Shown here one piece after another: positions 42,601-50,878 of a DNA stretch of 64,000 bases. Origin of the DNA: Dyadobacter koreensis (lineage in GTDB: Bacteria; Bacteroidota; Bacteroidia; Cytophagales; Spirosomataceae); NCBI RefSeq assembly GCF_900108855.1, contig NZ_FNXY01000003.1:248001-312000 (forward strand), in the 5' to 3' direction. A model generated the notes under the pieces. That model worked only from the letters and a program-made list of their open reading frames with translations. It was not told the origin of the DNA and made no database searches. Within the stretch, counting starts at the first letter, position 1; every line of letters begins with the position of its first letter. Made by a program: the position numbers and the translations under genes.

Positions 42601-43250
42601 TCAACTTTTAGCGGCGGAAAATGAAGCGGGTTATTATCGCGATGATACACCGTTCTGTTCCTAAAATCTATAAAAAAGGGCTTACTAGCGGCAATCCAGA
42701 ATCCCTGCCGAGCAGTATCATACACCATAATGGAGAGCGCGAAATCGTGTTTGTTAAAAACCTTCGCATCAGGATAAACAGCCTCGACCGGCAGAAGTTT
42801 ATTTTGGTCGCAGATATAAATTTTAGAAGATGTAAGATAACGAGTGCCTATCCAGATACGCCCACGGCCATCCTGTTTTATACAAACGATTACATGTTCT
42901 CTCAGCTCAGAAAAACGTTCATCGTCATAAAAAAGTCCAGTCTTTTTATCAAACAGAAAAAGTCCTTTTCGCGTACCGATCAGCAAACTATCATTTCCGA
43001 ATGGTTCTACTGCATTGATATAAAGACTTTTGAAATTGCCATTTTTGTATTGTTTGATAACAGCACCATCGTAACGGTTCAAACCATTGGTAGTACCAAT
43101 CCACAAAAAACCTTCCTTATCCTTATATAGTCCCCTAACCTGTTTGGCGCTCAAACCATCCTGCCATTTGAGATTTTGAAATATGGTCTGAGCGATCGAT
43201 AAGAAAGGAAAAAAACAAAACAATACAATTGTAAAAATCTTCCTATACAT
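39681..43250 (-). CDS. Ligand-sensing histidine kinase (Reg_prop propeller, Y_Y_Y, GAF, LytS-type kinase)
   Basis: 1189 aa. Signal peptide (ending SIAQ), then many beta-propeller repeats of the 'D..G.LW.GT..GL..Y' type across the first ~650 residues, a Y_Y_Y domain (SHRDIPWLQYSFQLEGVD, MPGKYTFKVR), one membrane helix (about 765-785, WWFTALCLLVLLLISYMFY), a GAF domain (about 800-960; IGVIDSEH) and a His_kinase domain (MNPHFVFNCLNSIQ, phosphoacceptor His ~988), followed by a HATPase (DDNGIGRKKS). This is the periplasmic-sensing plan of Bacteroidota hybrid systems, but with a GAF inserted and a separate LytTR regulator. The ligand is unknown. The final strand ends 11 bases before the regulator gene. 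Confidence 0.93.
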   Translation of the reverse strand: MYRKIFTIVLFCFFPFLSIAQTIFQNLKWQDGLSAKQVRGLYKDKEGFLWIGTTNGLNRYDGAVIKQYKNGNFKSLYINAVEPFGNDSLLIGTRKGLFLFDKKTGLFYDDERFSELREHVIVCIKQDGRGRIWIGTRYLTSSKIYICDQNKLLPVEAVYPDAKVFNKHDFALSIMVYDTARQGFWIAASKPFFIDFRNRTVYHRDNNPLHFPPLKVDNVNAIAVDSKSNVWYGCDDDPSLNFWDWRKNIIEKYFQLDGTVINEGCNRLFIDSRDRLWISTWLFSAYIKEPGKPIKKIPYSQNETYTIGYGHFREAIEDEEGNVWLGTINGVSKSQDNYPLLAIYQLPSFRFFLQTGFAQANHISVWGDTIMASKEEGIVAYNMADGSYKRFIVPTLLRNRFLMSVRQNDTWWFAGDEGLYKLKNGSSRLEKLNLFRKDPSKKFTNFVFVDHEKKVWFQVMDDAVYCFDPQTKKLERFDGKDETRGIFTFANCQSFVQLRNNNIYFSRNGRGFLKFDYAAKKFSELPVFNPNEFYVSKLVEDSDGNIWASAAGRGILKMNQKGAVLDSIDTSSGLLFDHIASIGIDDRGAVWAASREGLMFFNPKTKAVTKVEIDLGKTLQDYWNNLTIANGKVYAVMLDHVVVIDPFRFAVMPVKKAPHITSVKIFGTEKTPYENEGILELEPTEDDMTFQYASLSHRDIPWLQYSFQLEGVDKHWVNAGRRIVASYTNLMPGKYTFKVRSTDEKGQWMKEETVLKVHIKPNWWQTWWFTALCLLVLLLISYMFYRDANSRKEKRRIDKTIDYFANSVYGENSVNEICWDIARNCISQLRFEDCVVYLLDEEKNRLVQKAAYGPKNPKGHEIINPIEIDIGMGIVGAAAASGKPLIIGDTTKDDRYIIDDEVRYSEIAVPIHHDGKVIGVIDSEHSRKYFFTDEHAKALTTIASISANKISEAIAEGQAQEKEIMLLEINKMLAESQLMALRAQMNPHFVFNCLNSIQECIVTQKYGEASKYLNKFSKLFRMVLNNSGKNLVTVEEEREVLELYLELEQMRFENSFCYNIIMDETLEEDQISLPSMLVQPYVENALWHGLMHKSGERRLTIEFKRVDEETFVCRIDDNGIGRKKSFELKEKNSKSKRHESRGLAISQDRIDLLQRQGNHARLTITDKYDEGKAIGTLVEIELSTYLKNL

Positions 43251-43558
43251 ATTGTTGAGTTGTTAAGTCCCGCCATGCTGAGCTGATTTGATCGTGTTAA
43301 TTCCTTTACGGAACCAATACGATCAGTAATTTAACTAAAAATACTTTCATTTTTTTAGTTAATAATACAATCAGATTTTCTGAAAATTTTATTCTAATCG
43401 ACGGCAAGATGACAAAATAAAAAGCAGTAAACTAACCGTTAGCTATTTAGCATAAACGGCTTACACACCGCTGACACCGACCTGCAATCGGTAGCGCCAT
43501 GGTGAAGCATTTGCAACGCAATATGCAGAAACAAAACCTAACAAATATCAAAACTCAG
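43251..43558. other. 308-base spacer
   Basis: No gene supported. It contains an AT-rich dyad TTAACTAAAAA/TTTTTAGTTAA (43331-43341 and 43352-43362), which could end transcription of the DUF4174-like gene or be a regulatory site for the sensor kinase. The rest shows no clear signal. Confidence 0.4.
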
Positions 43559-43903
43559 CTACCTTACCTCATTCTTCCGCATAGGCATCGCATCAATTTT
43601 ACCGAACAATTCCTGATGCGACACGACCTTTTCCGACCGATGTTTTTCCCCTCCGTCACGGCCAATCAGGATAAATGTAAAAGACTTGGAAGGGTCAATT
43701 TTCCATTTTTTCCAAAGCTCCGGATTTTTAGAAAATTCGTATGATTCTATATTAATATCACGGTCTTTTACCCCAGCCTTATTAGCTTCCAGTTCAGCAG
43801 TTTGTTTATTCCAAACTTCTTTGTTTTCATTCTTATAAAACAACAATACCCTCCGGGGCTGGTCGGTCAGTAATAGCATTAAGACTATCAGTAATATTTT
43901 CAT
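43559..43903 (-). CDS. DUF4174-like protein
   Basis: 114 aa. Starts with a hydrophobic stretch (MKILLIVLMLLLTDQP), which may be a short signal or anchor. The body has the DUF4174 pattern: RRVLLFYKNE near the start, then WKIDPSKSFTFILIGRDGGE, KHRSEKVVSHQELFGKIDAM. The family is thioredoxin-fold-like and found in many bacteria, function unknown. It stands alone, upstream of a terminator-flanked lipoprotein gene that is on the same strand. Confidence 0.8.
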   Translation of the reverse strand: MKILLIVLMLLLTDQPRRVLLFYKNENKEVWNKQTAELEANKAGVKDRDINIESYEFSKNPELWKKWKIDPSKSFTFILIGRDGGEKHRSEKVVSHQELFGKIDAMPMRKNEVR

Positions 43904-43946
43904 GATTGAAATGTTTTTGGAAAAACCTAAATAACTGTTCCAAAAG

Positions 43947-43987
43947 CAAAAACGGCCTGATGAAAAATAATCACCAGGCCGTTTTTA
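43947..43987 (-). terminator. Rho-independent terminator
   Basis: The hairpin AAAAACGGCCTG / CAGGCCGTTTTT, with a 14-base loop, lies 15 bases beyond the stop codon of the 168-aa lipoprotein gene. A and T tracts on both sides allow action in both directions. Confidence 0.8.
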
Positions 43988-44001
43988 GTATTTCTAATAA
44001 G

Positions 44002-44478
44002 TTACTTTTTCTTGAATTCGAGATATTCTTCTGTCGGTGCGCCGCCACCAGAATTCGTAAACTTAATAGTCACGTTAATTTGAGGTGTCCCACTGGCGTT
44101 CGTTATTTTCGCAGCAGTTCCTTCAAGCTTTTGCGTCAGAGCACCTTGCGTTGTCTGCTCTACATCAACCACTTCGTTGATGGTAAAGCTATCAGCAGAC
44201 GTTACTTTGACATCTTTCAATTTGCGAATCTGAACAGCAGTTAACGTAGTTCCTGAGGTAGTTATCTTGATACTTTTCGTATAATCAATTGCCAGAATAT
44301 TTTTATCCGTGTTTGTAACAACCCAATCCTGAACGGTAGTCTCTATCCCCGCCACCGTAGTGGTTGAATAAGTGCCTGCAAACTCAGGTGCATAATCCGG
44401 TTCAGGCGTGGAACTATTGTCTTTATCCTTACAAGAAGTGAACAAAACAATCAGACACAGAACAAATAATTTTCTCAT
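44002..44478 (-). CDS. Lipoprotein of unknown function
   Basis: The best start is MRKLFVLCLIVLFTSC (position 44478, lipobox Cys16), giving 158 aa; a start 30 bases upstream lacks a signal rationale. After a short linker (KDKDNSSTPEPDYAPE) comes a beta-rich region of about 130 residues (FAGTYSTTTVAGIETTVQDW, FTINEVVDVEQTTQGALTQ) ending in EEYLEFKKK, typical of Bacteroidota cell-surface lipoproteins of the small lipocalin/DUF class. No precise family can be given. It is followed by a strong terminator and preceded by the dehydratase gene on the same strand, 144 bases away. Confidence 0.75.
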   Translation of the reverse strand: MRKLFVLCLIVLFTSCKDKDNSSTPEPDYAPEFAGTYSTTTVAGIETTVQDWVVTNTDKNILAIDYTKSIKITTSGTTLTAVQIRKLKDVKVTSADSFTINEVVDVEQTTQGALTQKLEGTAAKITNASGTPQINVTIKFTNSGGGAPTEEYLEFKKK

Positions 44479-44621
44479 GTTAAATTTTAAAGTAGTTTGA
44501 TGACGCAAATTTAATTACACATTAAATATATTCCAGTTATAACGGTAATATTATCAAATATGCATAACCGCGGGCAAAATTTTTATTGATACGGATGTAT
44601 TTTATTTTGGTAAATAACTGA

Positions 44622-45575
44622 TTAAAAAGGCAATTTACCAAGATCCACATTTCCACCGGATATGATAACGCCCACCTTTTTTTCTTTAAAAACTTCTTTA
44701 TTCTTCAATACAGCCGCGAGCACAACCGCTCCCGAAGGTTCAACAACAATTTTCATTCGTTCCCACATAAGCCGCATGGCTGCAATAATTTCATCGTCTG
44801 AAACGGTTAAAATGTCTGTTACATACTCGCGGATTATTTCCAGATTCTTTGGTCCGAGCGGTGTCAACAAACCGTCGGCTATTGTTTTGACATAAGGTGC
44901 CTTTTCTACATTACCACTTTTGAATGACAAAACCGCGTCCGCAGCGCCTTCCGGTTCCCCTGCAAAAACTTCTGTTCCCGGAGAAAAATAGTGGGCCGAT
45001 AAGGCTGTTCCGCTAAGCAAACCTCCGCCGCCAACCGGGGCGATGATCGCATCCAGATGAACGCCTACATCTTCAATCAACTCCTTCGCAGCTGTGCCTT
45101 GCCCGGCTATGACCTCATAATTATTGAAAGGATGTACAAAAGCCGCTCCTTTCGCTTCTATAATCTTATCCACAGCGCCTTGCCTGTCCTCTGGTGTATT
45201 GGGGCAAAATGTGATTTCTGCACCATAACCTTCCACGGCGTTCACCTTAACAGTGGCGGAGTTATCCGGCATTACAATGTAGGCTTTTGCGCCGACTTTG
45301 GCTGCCGCAAAAGCTATCGCTTGTGCATGGTTACCGGAAGAATGTGTTGTTACCCCGTTTTTCAGCTGTTCTTCCGAAAGAGATAAAATAGCATTCAGAC
45401 CGCCTCTTGCCTTGAAAGCTCCAATTTTCTGAAAATTTTCACACTTGAAAAACAGTTCCGCTCCGGCTAGCTGATTTATAAATTGAGATGTTAAGACAGG
45501 CGTTCTGTGAATGTATGGAGTAATAAGTTTGTGCGCTTTTTCAATAACCGCTTTATCTGGAATACTTTCGCCCAT
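44622..45575 (-). CDS. PLP-dependent threonine/serine dehydratase or serine racemase
   Basis: 317 aa, the length of catabolic threonine dehydratase or serine racemase without a regulatory domain. The Schiff-base lysine is K55 in KIGAFKARG. The SSGNHAQA motif, the glycine loop VGGGGLLSGTAL and the C-terminal SGGN (VIISGGNVDL) bind PLP phosphate and the cofactor. It deaminates Thr or Ser to an oxoacid plus ammonia, or racemises Ser; sequence alone does not decide. It lies divergent from the acyl-CoA ligase gene and is not obviously in an isoleucine operon. Confidence 0.92.
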   Translation of the reverse strand: MGESIPDKAVIEKAHKLITPYIHRTPVLTSQFINQLAGAELFFKCENFQKIGAFKARGGLNAILSLSEEQLKNGVTTHSSGNHAQAIAFAAAKVGAKAYIVMPDNSATVKVNAVEGYGAEITFCPNTPEDRQGAVDKIIEAKGAAFVHPFNNYEVIAGQGTAAKELIEDVGVHLDAIIAPVGGGGLLSGTALSAHYFSPGTEVFAGEPEGAADAVLSFKSGNVEKAPYVKTIADGLLTPLGPKNLEIIREYVTDILTVSDDEIIAAMRLMWERMKIVVEPSGAVVLAAVLKNKEVFKEKKVGVIISGGNVDLGKLPF

Positions 45576-45632
45576 AATATAAATAATCTTACGTTTTTTC
45601 TTTTATTTTTACAATTACAGCAAATACAAATC

Positions 45633-45640
45633 TACTTTTG
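45633..45640 (+). promoter_or_regulatory. Putative -7 promoter element for the acyl-CoA ligase gene
   Basis: TACTTTTG matches TAnnTTTG exactly. It overlaps a possible TTG start at 45638, which therefore cannot be the real translation start; a TTG at -33 is not obvious. Confidence 0.35.
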
Positions 45641-45730
45641 CCGACACCGGAAAACAGGATTTCAAATTATCAGTTTTTCCGGAACATAAAAACAGTTATC
45701 GGAACCATTGTATTTAAAAGTACCAAAAAT

Positions 45731-47404
45731 ATGATTCAAACACGATTAATTCCCAGAACTCCGTCGGCTTATGATATGCCATTACTTATAAAATCCATTC
45801 TTGCACAAACCTTGAAATATAACCCGCAGCGGGAAATTATCTATCGGAATTTGTTTCGGATGGATTATTACGAATTTAATAAAAGAGTAAAAAGACTTGC
45901 CAGTCTATTTGAAAGCCTGGGCTTGAAACCGGGAGATGTAGTCGGCGTTATGGATTGGGATAGCCACCGGTATCTGGAAAGTTTCTTCGCAGTACCGTGT
46001 TATGGTGCAATTTTGCATACGATCAATGTCAGACTTTCGCCTGAACAAATTTTATACACGATTAATCATGCAGAGGATAAGATCATCCTGGTTCATGAAG
46101 ATTTCCTGCCAATTATTGAGGGCATAAACGAAAAGATAACAACTGTTGAAAAATACATAATTCTTAGCGATAAGGTTTACAAGGATTTAACATCTGAAAT
46201 TTCAAAAACCACCTTCGAGGTTTCAGGCGAGTACGAGCAATTAATCTCTGAACAAAATGATACGTACGAGTTTCAGGATTTTGATGAAAATACCTGGGCG
46301 ACGACATTTTACACTACGGGTACGACCGGCGAGCCAAAGGGTGTCTATTTCTCGCATCGCCAGTTATTCATGCATACTATGAGTGTAATGGCATATTTCT
46401 GCAGCTATCGGGCATTGCCTTTTACGGATGAAGACGTGTATATGCCACTGACGCCTTTGTTTCACGTCCACGCCTGGGGGTTTCCGTTTGTCGCAACCAT
46501 GCTGAATAACAAGCAGGTTTACCCGGGAAAATATGAGCCTGACATGATTGCAAGCCTGCTAGCTCAACATCAGGTGACACTTTCGCATTGCGTTCCAACG
46601 GTGATGACAATGGTCATCAATTGCCCGCTCGCCAAACAGACCGATTTGTCTAAATGGAAAGTTTTAATAGGTGGCTCTGCGCTCACGATCGGCCTTTCCA
46701 AAGCCGCAAGTGCGATGGGGATAACAGTCTCAGCCGGCTACGGCATGTCCGAAACCGCACCGGTTTTATCGGTCGCGCATCTTAGTGAAGAGCAAAAAAA
46801 ATTGCCAGCAGAAGAACGATTAAAATATACGACCAAAGCAGGAAGAATCTCTCCGTTCTCCGAACTTCGCATCGTGGACGAGGAAGGAAATTTTCTGCCG
46901 CATGACGGCAAGTCGGTTGGAGAAATTGTTGGCCGCAGTCCGTGGATGACCCAGGGATATTTCAAAGATCCGGAAAATTCAGAAAAACTTTGGGGTAACG
47001 GTTGGTTACATACGGGAGACGTCGGGTCTATTGATCATGAGTATTACCTGACAATTTCCGACCGGGTTAAAGATGTCATTAAAACAGGAGGTGAATGGGT
47101 TTCGTCGCTGGATATTGAAAATTTACTTTCCCAGATCGAAGGCGTTGCCGAGGTTGCAGTTGTTGGTGTGTCCGATGTAAAATGGGGTGAGCGACCTTAT
47201 GCATATGTTGTCTTGAAACCGGAGTATCAGGATTATGTCACCGCCGACTTGTTGAAAGAGGAAATGTTAAAACGGGTAACATCAGGCAAGATCAATAAAT
47301 GGTATGTTCCCGATCAGATCCAGTTAGTAAAAGAAATCCCGAAGACCAGCGTCGGAAAAATAGACAAGAAGAAAATCCGTAAAGAGCTCGCGGAGAAAGT
47401 TTAG
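45731..47404 (+). CDS. AMP-forming fatty acyl-CoA ligase
   Basis: 557 aa from MIQTRLIPRTPSAYDMPLLI (position 45731); a longer TTG-initiated form from 45638 adds 31 poorly conserved residues and overlaps a promoter-like element. ANL superfamily motifs: the P-loop YTTGTTGEPKGVYFSHRQ, GYGMSETAPVLSVA, GWLHTGDVGSID and the C-terminal lysine TSVGKIDKKKIR. It resembles medium- or long-chain acyl-CoA synthetases (AlkK/FadD-like). It activates fatty acids for beta-oxidation or lipid recycling in the cytoplasm. The substrate is not certain. Divergent from the dehydratase gene; followed by a terminator. Confidence 0.93.
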   Translation: MIQTRLIPRTPSAYDMPLLIKSILAQTLKYNPQREIIYRNLFRMDYYEFNKRVKRLASLFESLGLKPGDVVGVMDWDSHRYLESFFAVPCYGAILHTINVRLSPEQILYTINHAEDKIILVHEDFLPIIEGINEKITTVEKYIILSDKVYKDLTSEISKTTFEVSGEYEQLISEQNDTYEFQDFDENTWATTFYTTGTTGEPKGVYFSHRQLFMHTMSVMAYFCSYRALPFTDEDVYMPLTPLFHVHAWGFPFVATMLNNKQVYPGKYEPDMIASLLAQHQVTLSHCVPTVMTMVINCPLAKQTDLSKWKVLIGGSALTIGLSKAASAMGITVSAGYGMSETAPVLSVAHLSEEQKKLPAEERLKYTTKAGRISPFSELRIVDEEGNFLPHDGKSVGEIVGRSPWMTQGYFKDPENSEKLWGNGWLHTGDVGSIDHEYYLTISDRVKDVIKTGGEWVSSLDIENLLSQIEGVAEVAVVGVSDVKWGERPYAYVVLKPEYQDYVTADLLKEEMLKRVTSGKINKWYVPDQIQLVKEIPKTSVGKIDKKKIRKELAEKV

Positions 47405-47415
47405 AGGAAGAAAAT

Positions 47416-47460
47416 AAAAAGCCGGACGTAGGGTATTCCAATTTTTCGTCCCGGCTTTTT
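47416..47460 (+). terminator. Rho-independent terminator
   Basis: AAAAAGCCGG / CCGGCTTTTT, separated by 25 bases, directly follows the acyl-CoA ligase stop codon. Flanking A and T runs suggest it also serves the convergent hydrolase gene. Confidence 0.75.
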
Positions 47461-47486
47461 ATCTATGATACTTAACCTCAGCAGAA

Positions 47487-48842
47487 TTATTCCATAACCG
47501 ACTGATAAACAAGAACTTTAAACTTATCCTGCATCTCTCCCCAGCTACTGTTTGGAAATTTCTGGGTCATTAATAGCCCGATAATTTTATTTTTTGGATC
47601 AGCCCAATAAGTTGTACCAAAAATACCGCCCCATTCAAATGTATTTTCAGGAATTGGTATTCTTGCAGCCTCTTTTGCGGACGCAATCGAGAAACCCAGC
47701 CCAAATTTGTTTTTCCCCTGATTCAAATCTCCTATCTGATTTCTAATCATTAGACTTACCACAGCAGGACTCAGTATACGTTTTCCGTCGTATTCTCCGC
47801 CGTTTAACAACATTTGTAAAAAGATCGCATAGTCGTATGCTGTTGATGAAAGACCTGCCCCTCCAGGATAGAATTTTCCATTCTCTTTCGGAAAATCATT
47901 ATTGAAATCAGGGCGGTTTTCGGCAAAAATCATCTTTCCATTATCGTCCTGCGTGTATAATCTTGCCAGTCGGTTCTTCTTGTTTTCAGGCAGATAAAAA
48001 TACGTATCTTTCATACCAAGAGGCTCAAAAATCCGCTCTTTAAAAAAGTCACTAAGTGATTTCCCAGAAACCACTTCTACCAGATATCCAAGCACGTCCG
48101 AATTTAAGCCATATGTAAAACGCTCGCCCGGCTCATGAACCAAAGGCATTTTCCCAAGTCGCTTAATAACATCGGCAAGAACGTAATCGGGGGTTCCGAT
48201 ACCGCTTGGAATATCATTTTTTGCATAAATTGCTGTCGCTTCTTTCGAACCAATAAGCGCGTAACTAATTCCGGATGTATGGGTCAGCAGATCACGAATT
48301 GTAATTTCACGCTTCGCTGGTTTTGTCGTGTAAGTAGAATCCGCACGATTGAATTTGCTCAGAATTTTCGGATTTTGAAACGAAGGAATATATTTTGAAA
48401 TCGGATCATCCAATAGAAATTTGCCTTCTTCAAACAAGATCATTACCGCTGTGCTAGTAATCGCTTTTGTTTGCGAAGCAATCCTGAATATCGCGTCCTG
48501 TTTCAGCGGCGTTTTCGCATTCACGTCGTCTTGCCCAAATCCTTTGTGGTAAACGATTTTTCCGTTTTTTACAAGCAATGCGACAGCGCCGGCAACTTCC
48601 TGCTTATCAATATATTCCTGTAAAACATTATCCACTCTTTTTAACCTTTCACTACTGATCCCTACACTTTCCGGCTTGGCTTCAACGAGTACCTGAGCAT
48701 GAAGCGATTGTGTGGGCAAAAAAATTAGAAGACATAAAAATCTAACAATATTCCGCTTTGTGAAAGATAAAATCAAGGCCATAAGCGACGACAGTTTTGT
48801 GTTTAAAAGATTAGCAAAGTAGTACAAATTTTTCAAATTCAA
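47487..48842 (-). CDS. Beta-lactamase-family serine hydrolase
   Basis: 451 aa; an internal Met (MALILSFTKRNIVRFLCLLI, position 48782) gives 431 aa and fits better as the start of the signal peptide ending LHAQ. Class C beta-lactamase/esterase fold: the S-x-x-K motif SQTK in FRIASQTKAITS (nucleophile Ser), YGLN as the Tyr motif in RFTYGLNSDVLGYLVE and the GGIFGTTYW stretch. Its fold is shared with D-aminopeptidases, esterases and penicillin-binding proteins, so true beta-lactamase activity is not assured. It is exported to the periplasm or cell surface. It does not lie near the BlaI/M56 pair. Confidence 0.85.
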   Translation of the reverse strand: MNLKNLYYFANLLNTKLSSLMALILSFTKRNIVRFLCLLIFLPTQSLHAQVLVEAKPESVGISSERLKRVDNVLQEYIDKQEVAGAVALLVKNGKIVYHKGFGQDDVNAKTPLKQDAIFRIASQTKAITSTAVMILFEEGKFLLDDPISKYIPSFQNPKILSKFNRADSTYTTKPAKREITIRDLLTHTSGISYALIGSKEATAIYAKNDIPSGIGTPDYVLADVIKRLGKMPLVHEPGERFTYGLNSDVLGYLVEVVSGKSLSDFFKERIFEPLGMKDTYFYLPENKKNRLARLYTQDDNGKMIFAENRPDFNNDFPKENGKFYPGGAGLSSTAYDYAIFLQMLLNGGEYDGKRILSPAVVSLMIRNQIGDLNQGKNKFGLGFSIASAKEAARIPIPENTFEWGGIFGTTYWADPKNKIIGLLMTQKFPNSSWGEMQDKFKVLVYQSVME

Positions 48843-48843
48843 G

Positions 48844-48880
48844 ATAAAAAAAGCCCGTCAGAAAATCCGACGGGCCTCAT
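48844..48880 (-). terminator. Rho-independent terminator
   Basis: The stem GCCCGTCGGA / TCTGACGGGC followed by TTTTTTT on the minus strand, just beyond the OmpA-family gene. Confidence 0.85.
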
Positions 48881-48899
48881 TATATTAGATCGTTTATTT

Positions 48900-49787
48900 T
48901 TATTTACCTGCGTTTGGAGTATACAGATTAAAGAACTGATCCAATTTAGGCGTGATGATAATTTCAGTACGACGGTTCAGGCTGCGATTTGCAGGAGAAT
49001 CATTCGCAACCTTAGGAAGATATTCTCCACGGCCGCCAGCGATCAAACGAACCGGCTCAACACCGTATTTCTTTTGAAGTGTACGAGCAACAGACGTCGC
49101 ACGCAAAACGCTCAAATCCCAGTTATCAGCCACTTTATCAGTAGCAATAGGTACATTATCGGTGTGACCTTCGATAAGAATTTCGATTTCTTTGTAGTCA
49201 TTCAGGATTTTAGCAACTTTCGCCAACACCGTTTCAGCCTGGCTGTTGATTACAGAACTTCCTGATCTGAAAAGCATTTTGTCAGATAATGATACGTAAA
49301 CCACACCCTTTTTTACTTCGATCTGAACATCTTCATCGCTAACATCTGCCAAAGAACGTTTCAGGTTCAAGACAAGTGCCATGTTTAAAGAATCTTTACG
49401 TTGAATGCTCGCATTGAGGTCGCGGATCTGGCCACCCTGTACGTTCATCATTTCAAGTGATTTCTTAATACTTTCAGAACCTTCCTTGCTGATCACAGAA
49501 AGATCAGACATACGGTCAAGAAGGCTGTTGTTGTTTTTCTTCAAAAACTCAACCTGGTCTTCTAATTCTTTAAGTTTGTTATTTTTAGTAGTAAGCTCGT
49601 CATTTTTAAGCTTAATATCATTGTTCAAACTTGCAGTTCTACTGTCACAATCGTTTAGATCAGCTCTTGCTTTATCAAGCTGAATTTGAATTTCATTTGC
49701 TTTGTTAACAGCGGCAGTCATTTTCTTTTTGCTTGCACATGAGCCAAGTACAAACAGCATAGCAACAGCTAAGAGCGTTTTTTTCAT
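48900..49787 (-). CDS. OmpA-family lipoprotein with coiled coil
   Basis: 295 aa. Lipoprotein signal (MLFVLGSC, Cys17). Residues ~25-135 form a long coiled coil (NEIQIQLDKARADLNDCDSR, NDELTTKNNKLKELEDQVEF). The C-terminal ~125 residues are an OmpA-like peptidoglycan-binding domain: ILIEGHTDNVPIATDKVADN, LSVLRATSVARTLQKKYGVE, LIAGGRGEYLP, NRRTEIII. It probably tethers the outer membrane to peptidoglycan, the coiled coil spanning the gap. It is monocistronic. Confidence 0.92.
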   Translation of the reverse strand: MKKTLLAVAMLFVLGSCASKKKMTAAVNKANEIQIQLDKARADLNDCDSRTASLNNDIKLKNDELTTKNNKLKELEDQVEFLKKNNNSLLDRMSDLSVISKEGSESIKKSLEMMNVQGGQIRDLNASIQRKDSLNMALVLNLKRSLADVSDEDVQIEVKKGVVYVSLSDKMLFRSGSSVINSQAETVLAKVAKILNDYKEIEILIEGHTDNVPIATDKVADNWDLSVLRATSVARTLQKKYGVEPVRLIAGGRGEYLPKVANDSPANRSLNRRTEIIITPKLDQFFNLYTPNAGK

Positions 49788-50098
49788 AGTTATTCAGGGT
49801 TATAAAAATAATACAATTTAAAGTTCGACATAGTTTATAGAGAACTGATGAAGAAAACCGTGCCACGCTTCCTTATTTTTCCATTTCCAAAGTGTACAAT
49901 TATTACTTACAATACCGGAAATGGGCCATTCAGTCTCATAAAAAATAAGCATTACCCCCTGTTTTTGAAGAGATAATGCTTAGTCTAGCAATCTGTTAAC
50001 TTCACTTTCAGACCGCAAAGGTACAAAAACAAAGATTTAATTCTGTCTCAATGATCTTTTTTTCTTTTGTTAATAAATCTTAACAGCTGATAGATTTG
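49788..50098. other. 311-base intergenic spacer
   Basis: It contains the terminator described separately and the AT-rich upstream region of the OmpA-family gene. No ORF with coding character was seen. Confidence 0.5.
49941..49982 (-). terminator. Terminator-like hairpin
   Basis: A perfect 9-bp inverted repeat TAAGCATTA / TAATGCTTA (49946-49954 and 49974-49982) is followed on the minus strand by TTTTTT. It lies about 115 bases beyond the GLPGLI gene. Confidence 0.6.
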
Positions 50099-50833
50099 TT
50101 AATATGGCATGGCCCAGAAAAATGCGCGCCGGGCCTTGAAACTATCCTTGACATGATTGGTCACCAATGTATTATACTGTTGCTCATTGATCTTCCTGCC
50201 TTTCATTTTTTTCGGCACATTAATATCTTCGGTGATGGGCTTCATTTCGATCTTTTTGGCGGTCGTTACTACGATTCCGTCGTTAATATCAAGTTCCAGG
50301 ATCATCCCCGGCAATCCTCCATAAAGATCCGGTCCGACGCCAAGTGGAATATTGTCTGCAAACCATGCAGTTATTCTTTGTTTTTTAACAGTGTCCTCCG
50401 TGACCGCCATCATACACATATAACCACCGATTTCTTTAATCTTGTTCATTATCTTCCATTTAGGCGCACGGACGGAGTCCTCGACAATATAAATTTTGCC
50501 CAGCATTTCAATAATATCGGTCCGTTTTTCTGTTTCCATATCACGATAAATCTTGTATTCCTTGTCATTCCAAGACCACCCTGCGTCATTGTCCAGATGT
50601 TTTGAAGTGGTATAAAAACTTTTATCTCCGCTGAACAGAAGTCTCATTTCCTGTTTCGATTCATCGTCGCCCCAGGTTTGTTTGATCCTGTCCCTTTCTT
50701 CATTGCTCATGTAGGTCAGTGTACCATAAAGTTTTGGCCAGGATGTCACTTTTTCATAGATTATCTCCCCTTCCATTTTCTGAGCAAAGGCTACTGAAAC
50801 GGACAAAAAAAACATTATTACAAGTAGTTTCAT
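50099..50833 (-). CDS. GLPGLI family protein
   Basis: 244 aa. Signal peptide (1-~17, SVAFAQ). The family signature appears as YGGLPGMILELDIN near residue 167, with the preceding AWFADNIPLGVGP that usually precedes it. These exported proteins are almost always encoded beside a TonB-dependent receptor or barrel with a CarboxypepD_reg-like N-terminus, as here (45 bases downstream of it on the same strand). Function unknown; probably outer-membrane associated. Confidence 0.9.
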   Translation of the reverse strand: MKLLVIMFFLSVSVAFAQKMEGEIIYEKVTSWPKLYGTLTYMSNEERDRIKQTWGDDESKQEMRLLFSGDKSFYTTSKHLDNDAGWSWNDKEYKIYRDMETEKRTDIIEMLGKIYIVEDSVRAPKWKIMNKIKEIGGYMCMMAVTEDTVKKQRITAWFADNIPLGVGPDLYGGLPGMILELDINDGIVVTTAKKIEMKPITEDINVPKKMKGRKINEQQYNTLVTNHVKDSFKARRAFFWAMPY

Positions 50834-50878
50834 TGGATTATATTTGAAAAGTTCAAGGAACTGTACCCGATATTTGCA

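Noticed and set aside
43331..43362. AT-rich inverted repeat considered as an operator
   Set aside because: Arms are A/T only and there is no linked promoter; recorded only as a possible hairpin in the spacer.
43499..43744. 81-aa ORF on the plus strand
   Set aside because: Antisense to the DUF4174-like gene and the spacer; no support.
45638..45730. TTG-initiated extension of the acyl-CoA ligase
   Set aside because: The added residues are unlike the family and the TTG overlaps a promoter-like element.
47487..48842. Hydrolase considered as the resistance gene controlled by the BlaI/M56 pair
   Set aside because: It lies about 19 kb away, on the other strand, with no matching operator seen upstream.
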